From a virus: DNA of 53,470 nt. The DNA is taken from IMG/VR virus record IMGVR_UViG_3300037258_000095, positions 1 through 53,470 of that record; one strand, 5' to 3'. The position numbers and the translations under genes were made by a program. Each line of letters starts with the position of its first letter. The first letter of the stretch is position 1. The notes under the pieces were generated by a model. That model saw only the letters and a list, made by a program, of their open reading frames with translations, was not told where the DNA came from and ran no database searches. Below, piece by piece: positions 1 through 8,414 of this stretch.

Positions 1-47
1 CAAGCTTGCAGCTTTCACGAAGCCGGGGTTATAAGGCCGCCGATAGT

Positions 48-124
48 CGGAGTGTAGCGCAGTCTGGTAGCGCACCTCGTTCGGGACGAGGGGGTCGCAG
101 GTTCAAATCCTGCCACTCCGACCA
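48..124 (+). tRNA. tRNA-Pro (anticodon CGG), integration target
   Basis: A 77-nt cloverleaf closes through the acceptor pair CGGAGTG / CACTCCG. The anticodon loop is TTCGGGA, giving anticodon CGG with G37, and the T-arm contains GGTTCAAATCC. The 3' CCA is encoded. It resembles bacterial proK-type tRNA-Pro. The 3' half from the anticodon stem onwards is inside the att repeat, so after integration this copy is a hybrid of a host 5' part and a phage-supplied 3' part and remains a full tRNA. Confidence 0.97.
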
Positions 125-127
125 GCT
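75..127 (+). other. attL, 53-bp att repeat
   Basis: Identical base for base to 53106-53158. It begins in the 5' arm of the anticodon stem and ends 3 bp after the CCA end. The bases flanking both copies differ on each side, which fixes the limits of the repeat. Confidence 0.95.
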
Positions 128-150
128 TTTCGGCATTTTGAAACCGCTCG

Positions 151-170
151 GGCCAACGTTTCGGCCAACG
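151..170 (+). repeat. Candidate integrase arm sites, left
   Basis: Two direct copies of GGCCAACG, at 151-158 and 163-170, the second followed by ATA. The same pair, also with ATA after the second copy, occurs at 53006-53024 beside attR. Matched pairs near both att cores suggest arm-type sites for the integrase or excisionase. This is inferred from position and repetition only. Confidence 0.45.
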
Positions 171-280
171 ATACGCTTATTCCATGCTCTCTAAAATAAT
201 TTCACCACTCAAAATTGCTCTTGTAAAAGTTGTATTAAATTGTAATCGTGGCTTGCACACTGTAAACACGAGTAAGGGGG

Positions 281-475
281 ATGGATTCGCAAATGGTCAC
301 AAACAAAAACGATCGACGAGTTGACGCCGAAATCGTTGGCAATGACGAAGTTGCGCGCGCTTTAATGGTGCTTGTGTTCGACATAACGTTGCTCGATAAG
401 ACAGTCGAACGCATACGAATTCAGGTCGATGCGCTTGGCAAGCGACTCGGAGTGCCTGCGGCAGCCGAGGAGTAG
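281..475 (+). CDS. Small hypothetical protein by attL
   Basis: 64 aa, acidic and soluble, predicted mostly helical, with no recognised domain. It is the only plus-strand gene between attL and the late operon and converges on the dNMP kinase gene. An AAGGGGG stretch sits directly before ATG 281. The second ATG at 293 gives better Shine-Dalgarno spacing, so the protein may be 60 aa. At 255-267, just upstream, a sequence matches 10 of 13 positions of the phage-wide dyad (CACTGTAAAC half), but no -10 box is correctly spaced. A position beside att could suit a recombination or lysogeny accessory protein, but nothing in the sequence shows this. Confidence 0.5.
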   Translation: MDSQMVTNKNDRRVDAEIVGNDEVARALMVLVFDITLLDKTVERIRIQVDALGKRLGVPAAAEE

Positions 476-521
476 CGCGCGAAAGGAGCGGCCGCCACGG
501 GTGCAAATGCCCGTTCCCATT

Positions 522-1199
522 TCACGACGTACCGGCAGCAGCCCATGACAGGTCGCGCACGGCTGCATCGACACCGACGAGGAAGTCTGTCAACGACCCG
601 GTGTTGTGAAGCGTGAACACTGCAGGAATCGCGTACGCCTCCGACGAATGACCGGCCGCGCCAGATCCGGCGCCCGGTCGCTCGACACGAACGATTATTC
701 CGCCGGCTGCCGAAACGGCGTCGCCTTCGTTGGGAAAACGGCAATCCTCCACGACCACGGATGCTCCGACCGGAAGCCGATCGACGGCCGCTTGCCAGGC
801 TCGAATCCAGATATCGGGCGTAATGATATCCCTGCCCCATTCTGTGCCGATCGTCTGCATGGCGTAACGTGGAGTCTTGCCGCCAAGCAGATCGCACGGC
901 GTCTCTTTTAACGATCCCTCGATTTCTGCCTCGGTAAGCCCGAGCGCTCGCATCATGTCTTTAAGCGGGCCGGCGAAGCGCACGCGCGTAAAACCGAAAT
1001 GCTTTACCAGGTGAGCCGCCGCGGTCGACTTGCCCGAGCCGGCGAGGCCGGTGAAAGCAATGACGGTGCGGGTTGAAGGTACGAGCAACGGCGCGTCGGT
1101 GATTGCTTGCATGGGGCGCATGTTGGAACAATCGGGGCACCTGCAACCGTGCGTATCGAAAATTGGAGATACTGCGTCGAATGGTCCGCCGATGGTCAT
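522..1199 (-). CDS. Deoxynucleoside monophosphate kinase-like protein
   Basis: 225 aa P-loop kinase. Walker A is GLAGSGKST near residues 51-59. A DCRFPNE segment near residue 150 resembles the dNMP-kinase pattern in phages. Such enzymes phosphorylate dNMPs for phage DNA synthesis and often act on modified nucleotides. The first 30 residues contain a CRCPDC motif and several internal Met codons, so translation may start at Met27 or Met30, closer to the P-loop. The annotated start overlaps the stop of the metallophosphoesterase gene by 4 bp (ATGA), which favours it. Last gene of the late minus-strand transcript. Confidence 0.8.
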   Translation of the reverse strand: MTIGGPFDAVSPIFDTHGCRCPDCSNMRPMQAITDAPLLVPSTRTVIAFTGLAGSGKSTAAAHLVKHFGFTRVRFAGPLKDMMRALGLTEAEIEGSLKETPCDLLGGKTPRYAMQTIGTEWGRDIITPDIWIRAWQAAVDRLPVGASVVVEDCRFPNEGDAVSAAGGIIVRVERPGAGSGAAGHSSEAYAIPAVFTLHNTGSLTDFLVGVDAAVRDLSWAAAGTS

Positions 1200-2422
1200 T
1201 GCTGCGCTCCGTCCATGATTGCCGTGCGTACCCGGCTCACTTCGCCGAATTCACGGTGGTAGGTGATTGCTTGCAGCGAGCGGCCCGAGAGATAACCCGA
1301 ACCGAAGTGCCACGCGTCCTGTGGAATTGGTGCCTGGTGCGTCTCGCAAATGACGCCGTTGTTTTCCGTGGCTACCTTCGCGGAATGATGCAGGTGGAAA
1401 CCGTGCACGTAGCGATATTTTGTCGCGCCCCAATCGGCAGCGCGGCGCGCGGCCATGATGCCGGGCATTTTGTCGATTTTAACGGTATGCCCGTGCGTGG
1501 CACCGAGCATGACTTTGCCGAACCGATGCCAAAAGAACAGCGACGGATCGGCGTCGACAGTCACGCGCGTTTCGTTGCGATACCAGGCGAGCAGGAAATA
1601 GGCGATGGCGACGGTTGCGTGCTCGTCGTGGTTGCCCGGCAGTACGCGCACCGTAACGTGGTTATGGTGTCGCAGCGCGGCGTCGATCGTACGCACCATG
1701 AGCCGCGTCGCGGTGTCAACGATCTTTTGATAGCGTCCGTCTACGTCTTGCGGGGTGCCATTGGTCGTTTCGTTGCGTCGATTATCGGCGTGCAATAAGT
1801 CGCCGCCGCCGAGTACGATTGCCTGCGCACAGCTCGGCGAGCGCGCAATGGTATCCTCGATTGCGCGGCCAATGGTTGACTCGGCTATTTTTAGATCCCA
1901 ATTCACCCCGACTTGTTTGCCCCAAGCCGACATTCCAAGGTGCCAATCGTTCGCTGGTATGAGTGTGAGCAAGTCCGCAGCGGGTGCCGCAGGAGCTGGT
2001 GCCGGCAATGCGGCCGGTTCGTAATCGACAAACGACGCGCGAAGCGCTGCGGCCAGTTCGAGCGGGTCAAGCACACCCTCGGTTGTCTTAATCCATTTGA
2101 CAATTTCGTCGCCGTCGGGATTGACTAGGGCGGAGACGCCTTTGATTTTGTGACCTGCCGGAATGACAAATGCGTCGCCGTGTTCCGGCTTTTGCTGCAC
2201 CGATTGTCCGGCCGGCCCGTCCGTCACCTGCGATATGCGGAAACCGGGCATGGCAGGTGCGACGCCGAGCAACATGCCGCGTTGCGCGGCGATTTTTATG
2301 CGGTGTCGAAAAGTATTTATCGGTATGTCGAGTTCACGAGCCGCAGCCGTTTTATCGCCGTGCGCTCTGAGCGCATCGGCGGCTTGCTGCGCCAGTTCAT
2401 CGGAAAGCGGTGCTGTCGCCAT
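1196..2422 (-). CDS. HTH-metallophosphoesterase
   Basis: 408 aa. Residues 8-38 form a helix-turn-helix of the type KTAAARELDIPINTF. From about residue 155 there is a calcineurin-like phosphoesterase with metal-binding motifs in order: NDWHLG, GGGDLLH, GNHDEH, ATHGHT and a final HGFHLHHS. This HTH plus phosphoesterase architecture is common in tailed phages, where the substrate is generally unknown; nuclease or phosphodiesterase activity is likely. It sits between the lysis cassette and the dNMP kinase and overlaps both neighbours by 1-4 bp, so it is translated from the late message. Confidence 0.85.
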   Translation of the reverse strand: MATAPLSDELAQQAADALRAHGDKTAAARELDIPINTFRHRIKIAAQRGMLLGVAPAMPGFRISQVTDGPAGQSVQQKPEHGDAFVIPAGHKIKGVSALVNPDGDEIVKWIKTTEGVLDPLELAAALRASFVDYEPAALPAPAPAAPAADLLTLIPANDWHLGMSAWGKQVGVNWDLKIAESTIGRAIEDTIARSPSCAQAIVLGGGDLLHADNRRNETTNGTPQDVDGRYQKIVDTATRLMVRTIDAALRHHNHVTVRVLPGNHDEHATVAIAYFLLAWYRNETRVTVDADPSLFFWHRFGKVMLGATHGHTVKIDKMPGIMAARRAADWGATKYRYVHGFHLHHSAKVATENNGVICETHQAPIPQDAWHFGSGYLSGRSLQAITYHREFGEVSRVRTAIMDGAQQ

Positions 2423-2763
2423 TATGCGGTTGCGCTACCACGGGCAACAAGTCCGGCAATAACCGTATCGAGACGGCTTGCCATGTGCTGAAAATCGGAA
2501 CGCATACCGCTTACCGCTTCGGTGAAGCGCTGTTCGGCCGCTGACATATCGCTTTTGGTCGCAGTTGTTTCGGAAATTCTGTCGATCCGTTGGTGCGCGT
2601 CGTGTGCGCTTTTTGCGGCGTCGGAAGCCATTTGTTTTATTACTCCCGCGTCGATCCACATTCGACCGATAGCGACAATCGCCAGCAGCAAACCCGCGCA
2701 AGCACTCACGATAGCAATTTCGGTTCCGGTCACACCGTCCATTGCGTTCAATACCCTGGACAA
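2422..2763 (-). CDS. Membrane-anchored coiled-coil protein, lysis-associated
   Basis: 113 aa. A single transmembrane segment at about residues 14-33 (IAIVSACAGLLLAIVAIGRM) is followed by a long helical region rich in Ala, Asp, Ser and Arg that looks coiled-coil. The layout (short N-terminus, one TM helix, extended helix) resembles an inner-membrane spanin or a holin accessory protein, but it follows the small lipoprotein gene rather than embedding it. Starts possible at 2763 or at Met8 (2742); the first overlaps the lipoprotein stop by 16 bp. Function inferred from position only. Confidence 0.65.
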   Translation of the reverse strand: MSRVLNAMDGVTGTEIAIVSACAGLLLAIVAIGRMWIDAGVIKQMASDAAKSAHDAHQRIDRISETTATKSDMSAAEQRFTEAVSGMRSDFQHMASRLDTVIAGLVARGSATA

Positions 2764-2969
2764 CGCAGGTTCGCGCCAACGTCGTTTCGTTGGTCAATAG
2801 CGGCTGCCAACGACTTACCGGCATGCCATACGCTCGCTGTGTTGCCGGGGTTGTAAAGAATCGGAGCGCCGAGCGCTTCGCACACGGGAGCGAGGTTGAT
2901 AATCTTTTCGCCGCCAGCCGTGCAGCCGCAAAGCAGCGCGAGTAACACCACCGAAACTAGAATCTTCAT
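2748..2969 (-). CDS. Small lipoprotein, candidate outer-membrane spanin
   Basis: 73 aa. The N-terminus has a Lys, a hydrophobic stretch and the lipobox LLCGC, predicting cleavage and lipidation at the Cys near residue 15. The mature part is about 58 residues with two further Cys. ATG 2969 overlaps the stop of the preceding membrane-protein gene (ATGA), typical of coupled lysis genes. A small lipoprotein after a membrane protein and an endolysin is the usual genetic position of an Rz1-like o-spanin; sequence similarity to known Rz1 is not evident. Confidence 0.75.
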   Translation of the reverse strand: MKILVSVVLLALLCGCTAGGEKIINLAPVCEALGAPILYNPGNTASVWHAGKSLAAAIDQRNDVGANLRCPGY

Positions 2970-3325
2970 TGATCGGTCGTCCATTTGCTGTGTCCGATCG
3001 ATTTCGGCCGTTTTGATTTCGCTACAGCCGTATGCACTTCGTTGACTACAACGACGGCCTTGGCTGCATATCGGTTAGCGTCGTCGTGCGCTTGCACCCA
3101 CATGGCACCCATAATCACAGCGCAACAAATCGCAACCCAAATCAGGTCAATGCGGAATCGCATGACCAATTTTCCAAATATCGGAATCTGCGTTTCGAGC
3201 CATCCGGCGCACAATTCTAAAACAACGCAGACGATAGCGATTGCCGTTAGTGTTCCCCATTGCAACACCATCGGCCACGCGCCGGCAAAAAACAGTTTGA
3301 CGGCGAACCATGCGCTGCTTATCAC
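2966..3325 (-). CDS. Lysis-cassette membrane protein
   Basis: 119 aa from GTG 3325, which overlaps the endolysin stop as GTGA and has GGAG about 8 bp upstream; a longer reading frame reaches 3439 but overlaps the endolysin by more than 100 bp. There are two or three hydrophobic segments (around residues 2-18, 24-42 and 60-78) followed by a basic hydrophilic tail. It could be a second holin or antiholin, or an inner-membrane spanin partner for the following lipoprotein. No family recognised. Confidence 0.7.
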   Translation of the reverse strand: MISSAWFAVKLFFAGAWPMVLQWGTLTAIAIVCVVLELCAGWLETQIPIFGKLVMRFRIDLIWVAICCAVIMGAMWVQAHDDANRYAAKAVVVVNEVHTAVAKSKRPKSIGHSKWTTDQ

Positions 3326-3825
3326 GGCGAATTCTCCGCGTTCGGCATTTTGCACCAGGTACGATCGGACCATTTCGGATCGAGCCGTCGCCGGTTCGCT
3401 AGGCCCTTGCGCCATTGTCCGCCGGCATATTCGTGCCAATTAGCGAACGCGTCACAGGCTGCGTCGGGCTGGCCGGCATTGAAAAGATTGACCATCGGCG
3501 ATTTACAGACAGCGGCCGGACCAGCGTTGTAACTGGCGTCAAATAAACTCGACCATTGATGGTCTGTTAGATCGACGTGCACGCATTTTTCGATCGGCGC
3601 GAGATACCGCGGAATATCTTTTTTGAATCGTTCCAGGCATTCGGGAACGGTGAATTTTTGTCCGGGCTTGACTGTCTTGTCGTCGTAGGTCGTTTGGCCT
3701 ATGCACCACGTCAGCAGACCGTTCGCGAGTCGGTCGGGCTTGGCGGTTAAATCCATGCCCTCCCAATGGGGAGTCAACACGAGAATGAGCGCGGCAACGG
3801 CTGCGCCACGACGAACGGAAGCCAT
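3322..3825 (-). CDS. SAR-type GH24 endolysin (lysozyme)
   Basis: 167 aa, muramidase that cuts peptidoglycan. ATG 3825 overlaps the holin stop as TAATG. Residues 7-19 form an Ala/Leu/Val-rich, weakly hydrophobic segment typical of a signal-anchor-release domain. It is followed at once by the catalytic Glu in HWEGMD. The GH24 pattern E-x8-D then TWCIGQT is present, with two extra residues between Asp and Thr compared with T4 lysozyme. The C-terminal part has DASYNAG and W-rich lysozyme-like segments. A SAR endolysin is exported by Sec and activated when the holin depolarises the membrane. Confidence 0.88.
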   Translation of the reverse strand: MASVRRGAAVAALILVLTPHWEGMDLTAKPDRLANGLLTWCIGQTTYDDKTVKPGQKFTVPECLERFKKDIPRYLAPIEKCVHVDLTDHQWSSLFDASYNAGPAAVCKSPMVNLFNAGQPDAACDAFANWHEYAGGQWRKGLANRRRLDPKWSDRTWCKMPNAENSP

Positions 3826-4046
3826 TACTCGACCCCGGGTTGATGCGTGATCCGTGCGACGACGAGCAACAACGACATTCCAATACAGAGCAGCGCGAAA
3901 TCGAAACGGTCGATTGATTCGTAGAAAGCCGGCAGCGCGTAATATGCGCCCGATACAGCTCCCCAAAACAACGCAATCCAAACGGTTGCGAATTTGTGCG
4001 CTTGGCGCCAGTTCGATACGAGCAGTTGCGGAGAAGAATCGGCCAT
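3825..4046 (-). CDS. Putative holin
   Basis: 73 aa from ATG 4046 (an in-frame TTG at 4055 would add three residues). Two hydrophobic segments, about residues 20-38 and 47-64, separated by a short loop with Asp, Glu and Arg, fit a class II holin. It is the first gene after the 4079-4107 promoter and is followed directly by the endolysin with a 1-bp overlap. The role is inferred from topology and gene order. Confidence 0.78.
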   Translation of the reverse strand: MADSSPQLLVSNWRQAHKFATVWIALFWGAVSGAYYALPAFYESIDRFDFALLCIGMSLLLVVARITHQPGVE

Positions 4047-4078
4047 AGGATTCAATTCAACCTATTCGTTCAAATTGC

Positions 4079-4107
4079 ATACTATCACCATAGGCGTTTA
4101 CTGTCAA
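4079..4107 (-). promoter_or_regulatory. Operator-promoter for the lysis cassette
   Basis: On the minus strand: -35 TTGACA (4102-4107), 17-bp spacer beginning GTAAACG, -10 TAGTAT (4079-4084). The 13-bp dyad GTTGACAGTAAAC covers the -35. A start about 26 nt upstream of ATG 4046 is predicted. The lysis genes can thus be transcribed separately from the structural genes. Confidence 0.82.
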
Positions 4108-4113
4108 CGGTGC

Positions 4114-5367
4114 TTAAGCAAACTCCTCGACCGAGAAGCGGCGCCGAGTGAGCGTAAGATTAACGGAGCCATCGTTAGTGTCGACAAGCACTGCGGTATA
4201 GGTATGAACTAATGCGTCGTTTGAGGCTATTTCTAAATTCACCGACGCTCCCATGACACCGTTCTGTCCGTTGCGTATCCAATCCAATGCAGTAGTTTCG
4301 GAATCGCGAAACAAAGCAATGACGTGTCGATTGCCGGAGTTATCGTCATAACGATAAAAAAATCGTAGACGTGCGCCGGTCTTGCGTGCAGTATAAGTCA
4401 ATGTCGCATTATCCGTAAGATGATTTGGGGTAAGCGTCGGAGCTACCGTGGCCGAGTAAGCATACGTGCCACTGCCGGAATATGTCGTGTTGCCCGTTGC
4501 CGTAAATACCGATAACGGGTTTCCGATGATGGCGCCGGCCGACGAAATCCACGACGTACCGTTAAACGTGTATTGCGTGCTATTTGACTTGTCGTATATC
4601 GACCAGCCGGCGGCAGGAACGTAATAAGTCCACGCGCCGTTTTCATAGCGCGCGATTTGTGTATCCTTGCCGGACCATGCGCCCGTAGCGGACGGCCCGA
4701 CGACATATTCGACGTTTGCTGTCGGAGATCCGGGCGGTGCGGTCGTTGTCTGATTTTCGACGTACCAGCGAACCTTGCCGCCGCCACCCGACATATTCGA
4801 CGGCAGAATGGCACCGGCACTTAGCGCCTGCGCGCCGAAACCAGCGGTCCATGTGCCGCCCGTTGTAAGGTGCCAAAACGTGTCGGTAGCCTGGTCGTAA
4901 AGCATTTGACCAACGGCTGCGATTTTGAATATCCAACCCGACGCCGTATATATCGCGATTTTGTTGTCCTGGCCCGACCAGTTCGTGCCGGTCGCCGCCA
5001 CCGGCACGCGGTACATATCGCCAACGCTCGGCGAAACCGGCTGCGCACCGGTAGTGCTGTTGATAACCGAGTAGGGGAACGCAACCGTCGACACCTTGTA
5101 ACGCTTGCCGTCGCTGGTCACGAGACACGTCACGCCGTCGTGCGCCGTTGTGCTGTCGGTCGAGTCGTAACGAAATAACGTTCCGCTTTGAATCAGGTAC
5201 AGCGGAATCGTGCCGGTGTCGGGGTCGACCGCGACAAACGCCGTGGCCGATTCCGCTGCAGGCAGATCGAGGCAATAAGCGAAACGCCGAATCGCCATGG
5301 CACGAATAAGGGCATGGTCGGCGTTTGCGTTGGCGGGAAGGGCGGCGACTGCTTCATGCGCGGACAT
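4114..5367 (-). CDS. Tail fibre / receptor-binding protein with DUF2793 repeats
   Basis: 417 aa. Two DUF2793-like modules are visible, each with a VGDMYRV- or VEYVVGP-type opening, a GTNWSGQDNKIA or TGAWSGKDTQIA segment and a GTWTAGF- or GTSWIS-type end. DUF2793 is found in phage tail and putative receptor-binding proteins. The C-terminus (residues about 300-417) is beta-rich and probably forms the host-contact domain. It lies just after the tail-tip hub gene, the usual site of a fibre gene, and an AGGA-type ribosome site precedes ATG 5367. Confidence 0.82.
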   Translation of the reverse strand: MSAHEAVAALPANANADHALIRAMAIRRFAYCLDLPAAESATAFVAVDPDTGTIPLYLIQSGTLFRYDSTDSTTAHDGVTCLVTSDGKRYKVSTVAFPYSVINSTTGAQPVSPSVGDMYRVPVAATGTNWSGQDNKIAIYTASGWIFKIAAVGQMLYDQATDTFWHLTTGGTWTAGFGAQALSAGAILPSNMSGGGGKVRWYVENQTTTAPPGSPTANVEYVVGPSATGAWSGKDTQIARYENGAWTYYVPAAGWSIYDKSNSTQYTFNGTSWISSAGAIIGNPLSVFTATGNTTYSGSGTYAYSATVAPTLTPNHLTDNATLTYTARKTGARLRFFYRYDDNSGNRHVIALFRDSETTALDWIRNGQNGVMGASVNLEIASNDALVHTYTAVLVDTNDGSVNLTLTRRRFSVEEFA

Positions 5368-5379
5368 TGTGTTTTCCTT

Positions 5380-7872
5380 TTAGAGCAAGTCAATCGGAAA
5401 AAGCGTGAAGGGTTGTTCGTCAACGGCGGCGTTCCAATCCGTTTCGATCGACCCGTCGTATTGCGTCAACGCGAGACTAATCGACGAAAAATCGTCTGAA
5501 AATCCCCATCCCGTTACCTGGTATTGGCCGTTTAATTGCGGCCACAACACACTCGCAAAGTTTCCAACGCTTCCGAGCAATTCGTCGTCGATATTGGCGA
5601 GCAGTGAAATGTCGACCGGAACGGTGATTGTCTTGCCGAGGCGAGAAGATTCGAGGAACGCCTTTTGCAATCGTTGCGCACGTCGATTGTCGAGTGTGTA
5701 GTCGAGTTCGAGCGTCGCTGGCAAAATCTCTTGATCGGAGGCTTGCAGGTCGGTACGCGAAAGAATCGGCCCGTCGATAACCTGATAATCTTGCTCCGTC
5801 GCAACGAACCGCACCTGCAGTTTATTGACGAGATCACGCTTCGCTTTTGCCGATTGAAACTGAAACGACCCGGCGATGATTTTATCGCTAATCGTAAACG
5901 TCGGCGTCTTTGGCTTCGACGACGATATCCAAACTTTACCGGCGCTCTCGCAAAGCAGCCCGCGATTCGCCGTTAGAAGTTTCGGCACCACGTCATAAGG
6001 CTTTTCGTTCAACGTCAGCACGCCGTCGATCGTGTAGCGTTTAATGTACGTGCCGTCTTTGCATGCGACCGGCTGATCGTCGTAGTTCGCCGAATCTGTA
6101 ATCTTGTCCCACAAGATGTTCGCCGTAGGGATGCGGCCACCCCACGGCTGCGTGAGATAGTACGCTTGGCAAAGCGTGGCGTTGTTTGTAAATTTCCAGG
6201 TGGTCGGGTCGGAAAGCGATTGCGTCGCGTCGCGTGGGTCATATGCCGCTGCGCCGCGCACGTTGAAGTACGCCACCGGACGCGAAACCTGACCCCAAAG
6301 TTGCGTAAATTCGGTCGTATTCGCTCCGAAGTGATAGCGAAAAACCGCCGTGGCAATACCTGACTGCAAGAATTTTCTGTTACCTGATGAAAACAGCAAT
6401 GCTTGTGCAAGTCCTACGACGTGAATCATTCCGCCGCCGGCCGATTGTTCCTCAAATTGAATTCGGAGATATCTGTACGCCGTGCTATTGGTAAAGGTTC
6501 GTAAAAGCGACGCAGCAATGTCGTAGAGGGTTGACGGTTCGACATAAAGATCGCTGTACGTAGATCCGTCATTCGAACCTGAAATACGGATGATTAGATT
6601 AACCGTATTGTTCGTGAATGACGTGTCAGACGGCGCATAAATTTGAAAGGCGTTTATTGTCTGAGCATTTCCAGCTCCAAAATCGACAACAATGTTGCTT
6701 GTAAGTGCGCCCGTTCCTTGTAAATACGCTGTTGAAACTTCCGCTTTGTTTATATTACCGTCAAACACCGTCGATAACGCGGCCCCACTCATCATGTTTC
6801 CCGATAACGCGGCCCCCGACGCGTTGACCGGAGTTAACGACAAATGCGGAAAATCTTGATTCAAAAGCGGATCGATCGCCTGATTTGTCGCACCGTAACG
6901 GACGGAAACAAGCAAACGGGTCGGATAGCTCGGCTGTCCGGTGACGGTGGCGGGCGTTAGAATCGTATTAGGGACAAGTCCACCGGAGAATGCGATTTTG
7001 TTGACGCCGATCGTGATGGCGTCAATTCCTGAAATGTTCCCGTTTGCTATAAGGATACCTTGATAAAGATAGGGTGTTATCGTTTGTTCGAAAAACAGTG
7101 CACCGCCGACGTAAGCGTTGCCTAGAATTACACGCTTGTAAGGTAGCGCTTGGCGTTCCGTGACTTGTGCCGCTTGCGTTGTTGAAGTATCGACTGACGC
7201 GTTGAGTTTCTTTTGCAACAATGACGACGCGAGCGAAAAACCGACCGCGAGTCCGACTGAAACGATAACGCCACCAAAACCAGCTAAAAACGTGCCCGAC
7301 AAAAGCGCAGTAAGTCCGATGGCGGCGGAAATAGGATCGTGTGCCACTGCGGACGCCGGCACCATGACAGGTCGCGTATTGATTTTCGGGAAACTTACTC
7401 GCGTTCCGTACTGGCAATCGTCAAGCACCGACCAGGCTGCGGCAACGTCGCGCGCCGGAACGCCCGTGAATCCCTTTTCGTTGCGACCGACAAACCAGCC
7501 CGGCGCGCGGCAAATGACCGTGGCGAGTATCGGTTGTTTACCTTTGGCCGTTTCAACAACGGTCCATGCTAAACCGAAATCGCCAGAACGCGCCATTTCA
7601 GGATTTATGCGTTTCCACTTGTGACGACGGGCGACTTTTCGTAACGCACCTAATAGACCGTCACGTCCGAGCACACGCATTGCGCCACGCCGCGAACGAT
7701 AACGCCCGCGCAAATCTTTGGCGGGGTCATAGCCGAGCGCTTCATGCACTGCGTCAGCAGCCCACAGGCCGCAATCGTCGACGCCCCACTGCATGACGTT
7801 TTTACCGGCACTGTCCATGGCAGACAGCACAGCAAGTTCGAGACGTGTGCGCGGCGTCAGCTCGGCGACCAT
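5380..7872 (-). CDS. Tail-tip hub protein with NlpC/P60-like head and discoidin insert
   Basis: 830 aa, apparently a fusion. Residues 1-155 resemble DUF6950, an NlpC/P60-related domain, with a DCGLWAADA segment supplying the probable catalytic Cys. This suggests peptidoglycan cleavage during DNA injection. A hydrophobic Gly/Ala segment (about 180-215) follows, as often seen in J-like tip proteins. The hub domain then carries an insert at about 350-480 with F5/8 type C (discoidin) features (IVVDFGAGNAQTINAFQIYA), likely for sugar binding. The DNA for the insert (about 6400-6850) is more AT-rich than its flanks, suggesting later acquisition. Confidence 0.83.
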   Translation of the reverse strand: MVAELTPRTRLELAVLSAMDSAGKNVMQWGVDDCGLWAADAVHEALGYDPAKDLRGRYRSRRGAMRVLGRDGLLGALRKVARRHKWKRINPEMARSGDFGLAWTVVETAKGKQPILATVICRAPGWFVGRNEKGFTGVPARDVAAAWSVLDDCQYGTRVSFPKINTRPVMVPASAVAHDPISAAIGLTALLSGTFLAGFGGVIVSVGLAVGFSLASSLLQKKLNASVDTSTTQAAQVTERQALPYKRVILGNAYVGGALFFEQTITPYLYQGILIANGNISGIDAITIGVNKIAFSGGLVPNTILTPATVTGQPSYPTRLLVSVRYGATNQAIDPLLNQDFPHLSLTPVNASGAALSGNMMSGAALSTVFDGNINKAEVSTAYLQGTGALTSNIVVDFGAGNAQTINAFQIYAPSDTSFTNNTVNLIIRISGSNDGSTYSDLYVEPSTLYDIAASLLRTFTNSTAYRYLRIQFEEQSAGGGMIHVVGLAQALLFSSGNRKFLQSGIATAVFRYHFGANTTEFTQLWGQVSRPVAYFNVRGAAAYDPRDATQSLSDPTTWKFTNNATLCQAYYLTQPWGGRIPTANILWDKITDSANYDDQPVACKDGTYIKRYTIDGVLTLNEKPYDVVPKLLTANRGLLCESAGKVWISSSKPKTPTFTISDKIIAGSFQFQSAKAKRDLVNKLQVRFVATEQDYQVIDGPILSRTDLQASDQEILPATLELDYTLDNRRAQRLQKAFLESSRLGKTITVPVDISLLANIDDELLGSVGNFASVLWPQLNGQYQVTGWGFSDDFSSISLALTQYDGSIETDWNAAVDEQPFTLFPIDLL

Positions 7873-8414
7873 GTTAGATCCTGATTGACGAGCGACGGAA
7901 TCATATCGAGGCCGCTATCGAGCGGATACGTCAAGCGCTGGTTTTGTGGTGTCCACGCTTCGTCGACCGAACGGTCGAGCGTATAAAATCCGGTATGCGC
8001 TGTTATCTCGATCGACGCCGTACCGTCGGGGGCAATTTTGAACGTCTGAAAATCGAGCGTTGCGTTGACGATCTGATAGGGGTCGGGAATAACGCGGTCG
8101 TTTTCGTCAAAGCATGCCAGCCACGCCGAGCCGTTGCGATTATAAAGTACGTCGTTAAGCTGCGCGATCAACGATGAATCGACACCGTTTATCGCGAATA
8201 CAATGTCCTGCACCGCAATTGTCGTGCTGTGCGTAACAGGCGCAATGCTTCCTAGCGTGCCAGCTCCGGTCCACGAGTGGCCGTTCCATGTCCGTGTACC
8301 GACGCCGGTATGAAAATAACCCGTGCCGGAAGGATGCTCGATCGCCACGAAAACGCCGTAAGGTCGTCCGTCAAGCAGCGCTCGCGCCATACGTTGTGTG
8401 AGCGGGCGCGTCAT
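7857..8414 (-). CDS. Tail-tip / baseplate hub component
   Basis: 185 aa, beta-rich, no signal or membrane segment. It contains HTGVGTRTWNGHSW and AWLACFDENDRVI segments typical of small hub proteins encoded between the distal tail protein and the large tip protein. Its stop overlaps the start of the 830-aa hub gene by 16 bp and its start touches the upstream stop. The role is assigned from gene order: tape measure, distal tail, this protein, hub, fibre. Confidence 0.7.
   Translation of the reverse strand: MTRPLTQRMARALLDGRPYGVFVAIEHPSGTGYFHTGVGTRTWNGHSWTGAGTLGSIAPVTHSTTIAVQDIVFAINGVDSSLIAQLNDVLYNRNGSAWLACFDENDRVIPDPYQIVNATLDFQTFKIAPDGTASIEITAHTGFYTLDRSVDEAWTPQNQRLTYPLDSGLDMIPSLVNQDLTWSPS

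Noticed and set aside
590-605. CTGTCAAC inside the dNMP kinase gene
   Set aside because: It matches 10 of 13 dyad positions but lies inside a gene with no suitable -10 or downstream start.
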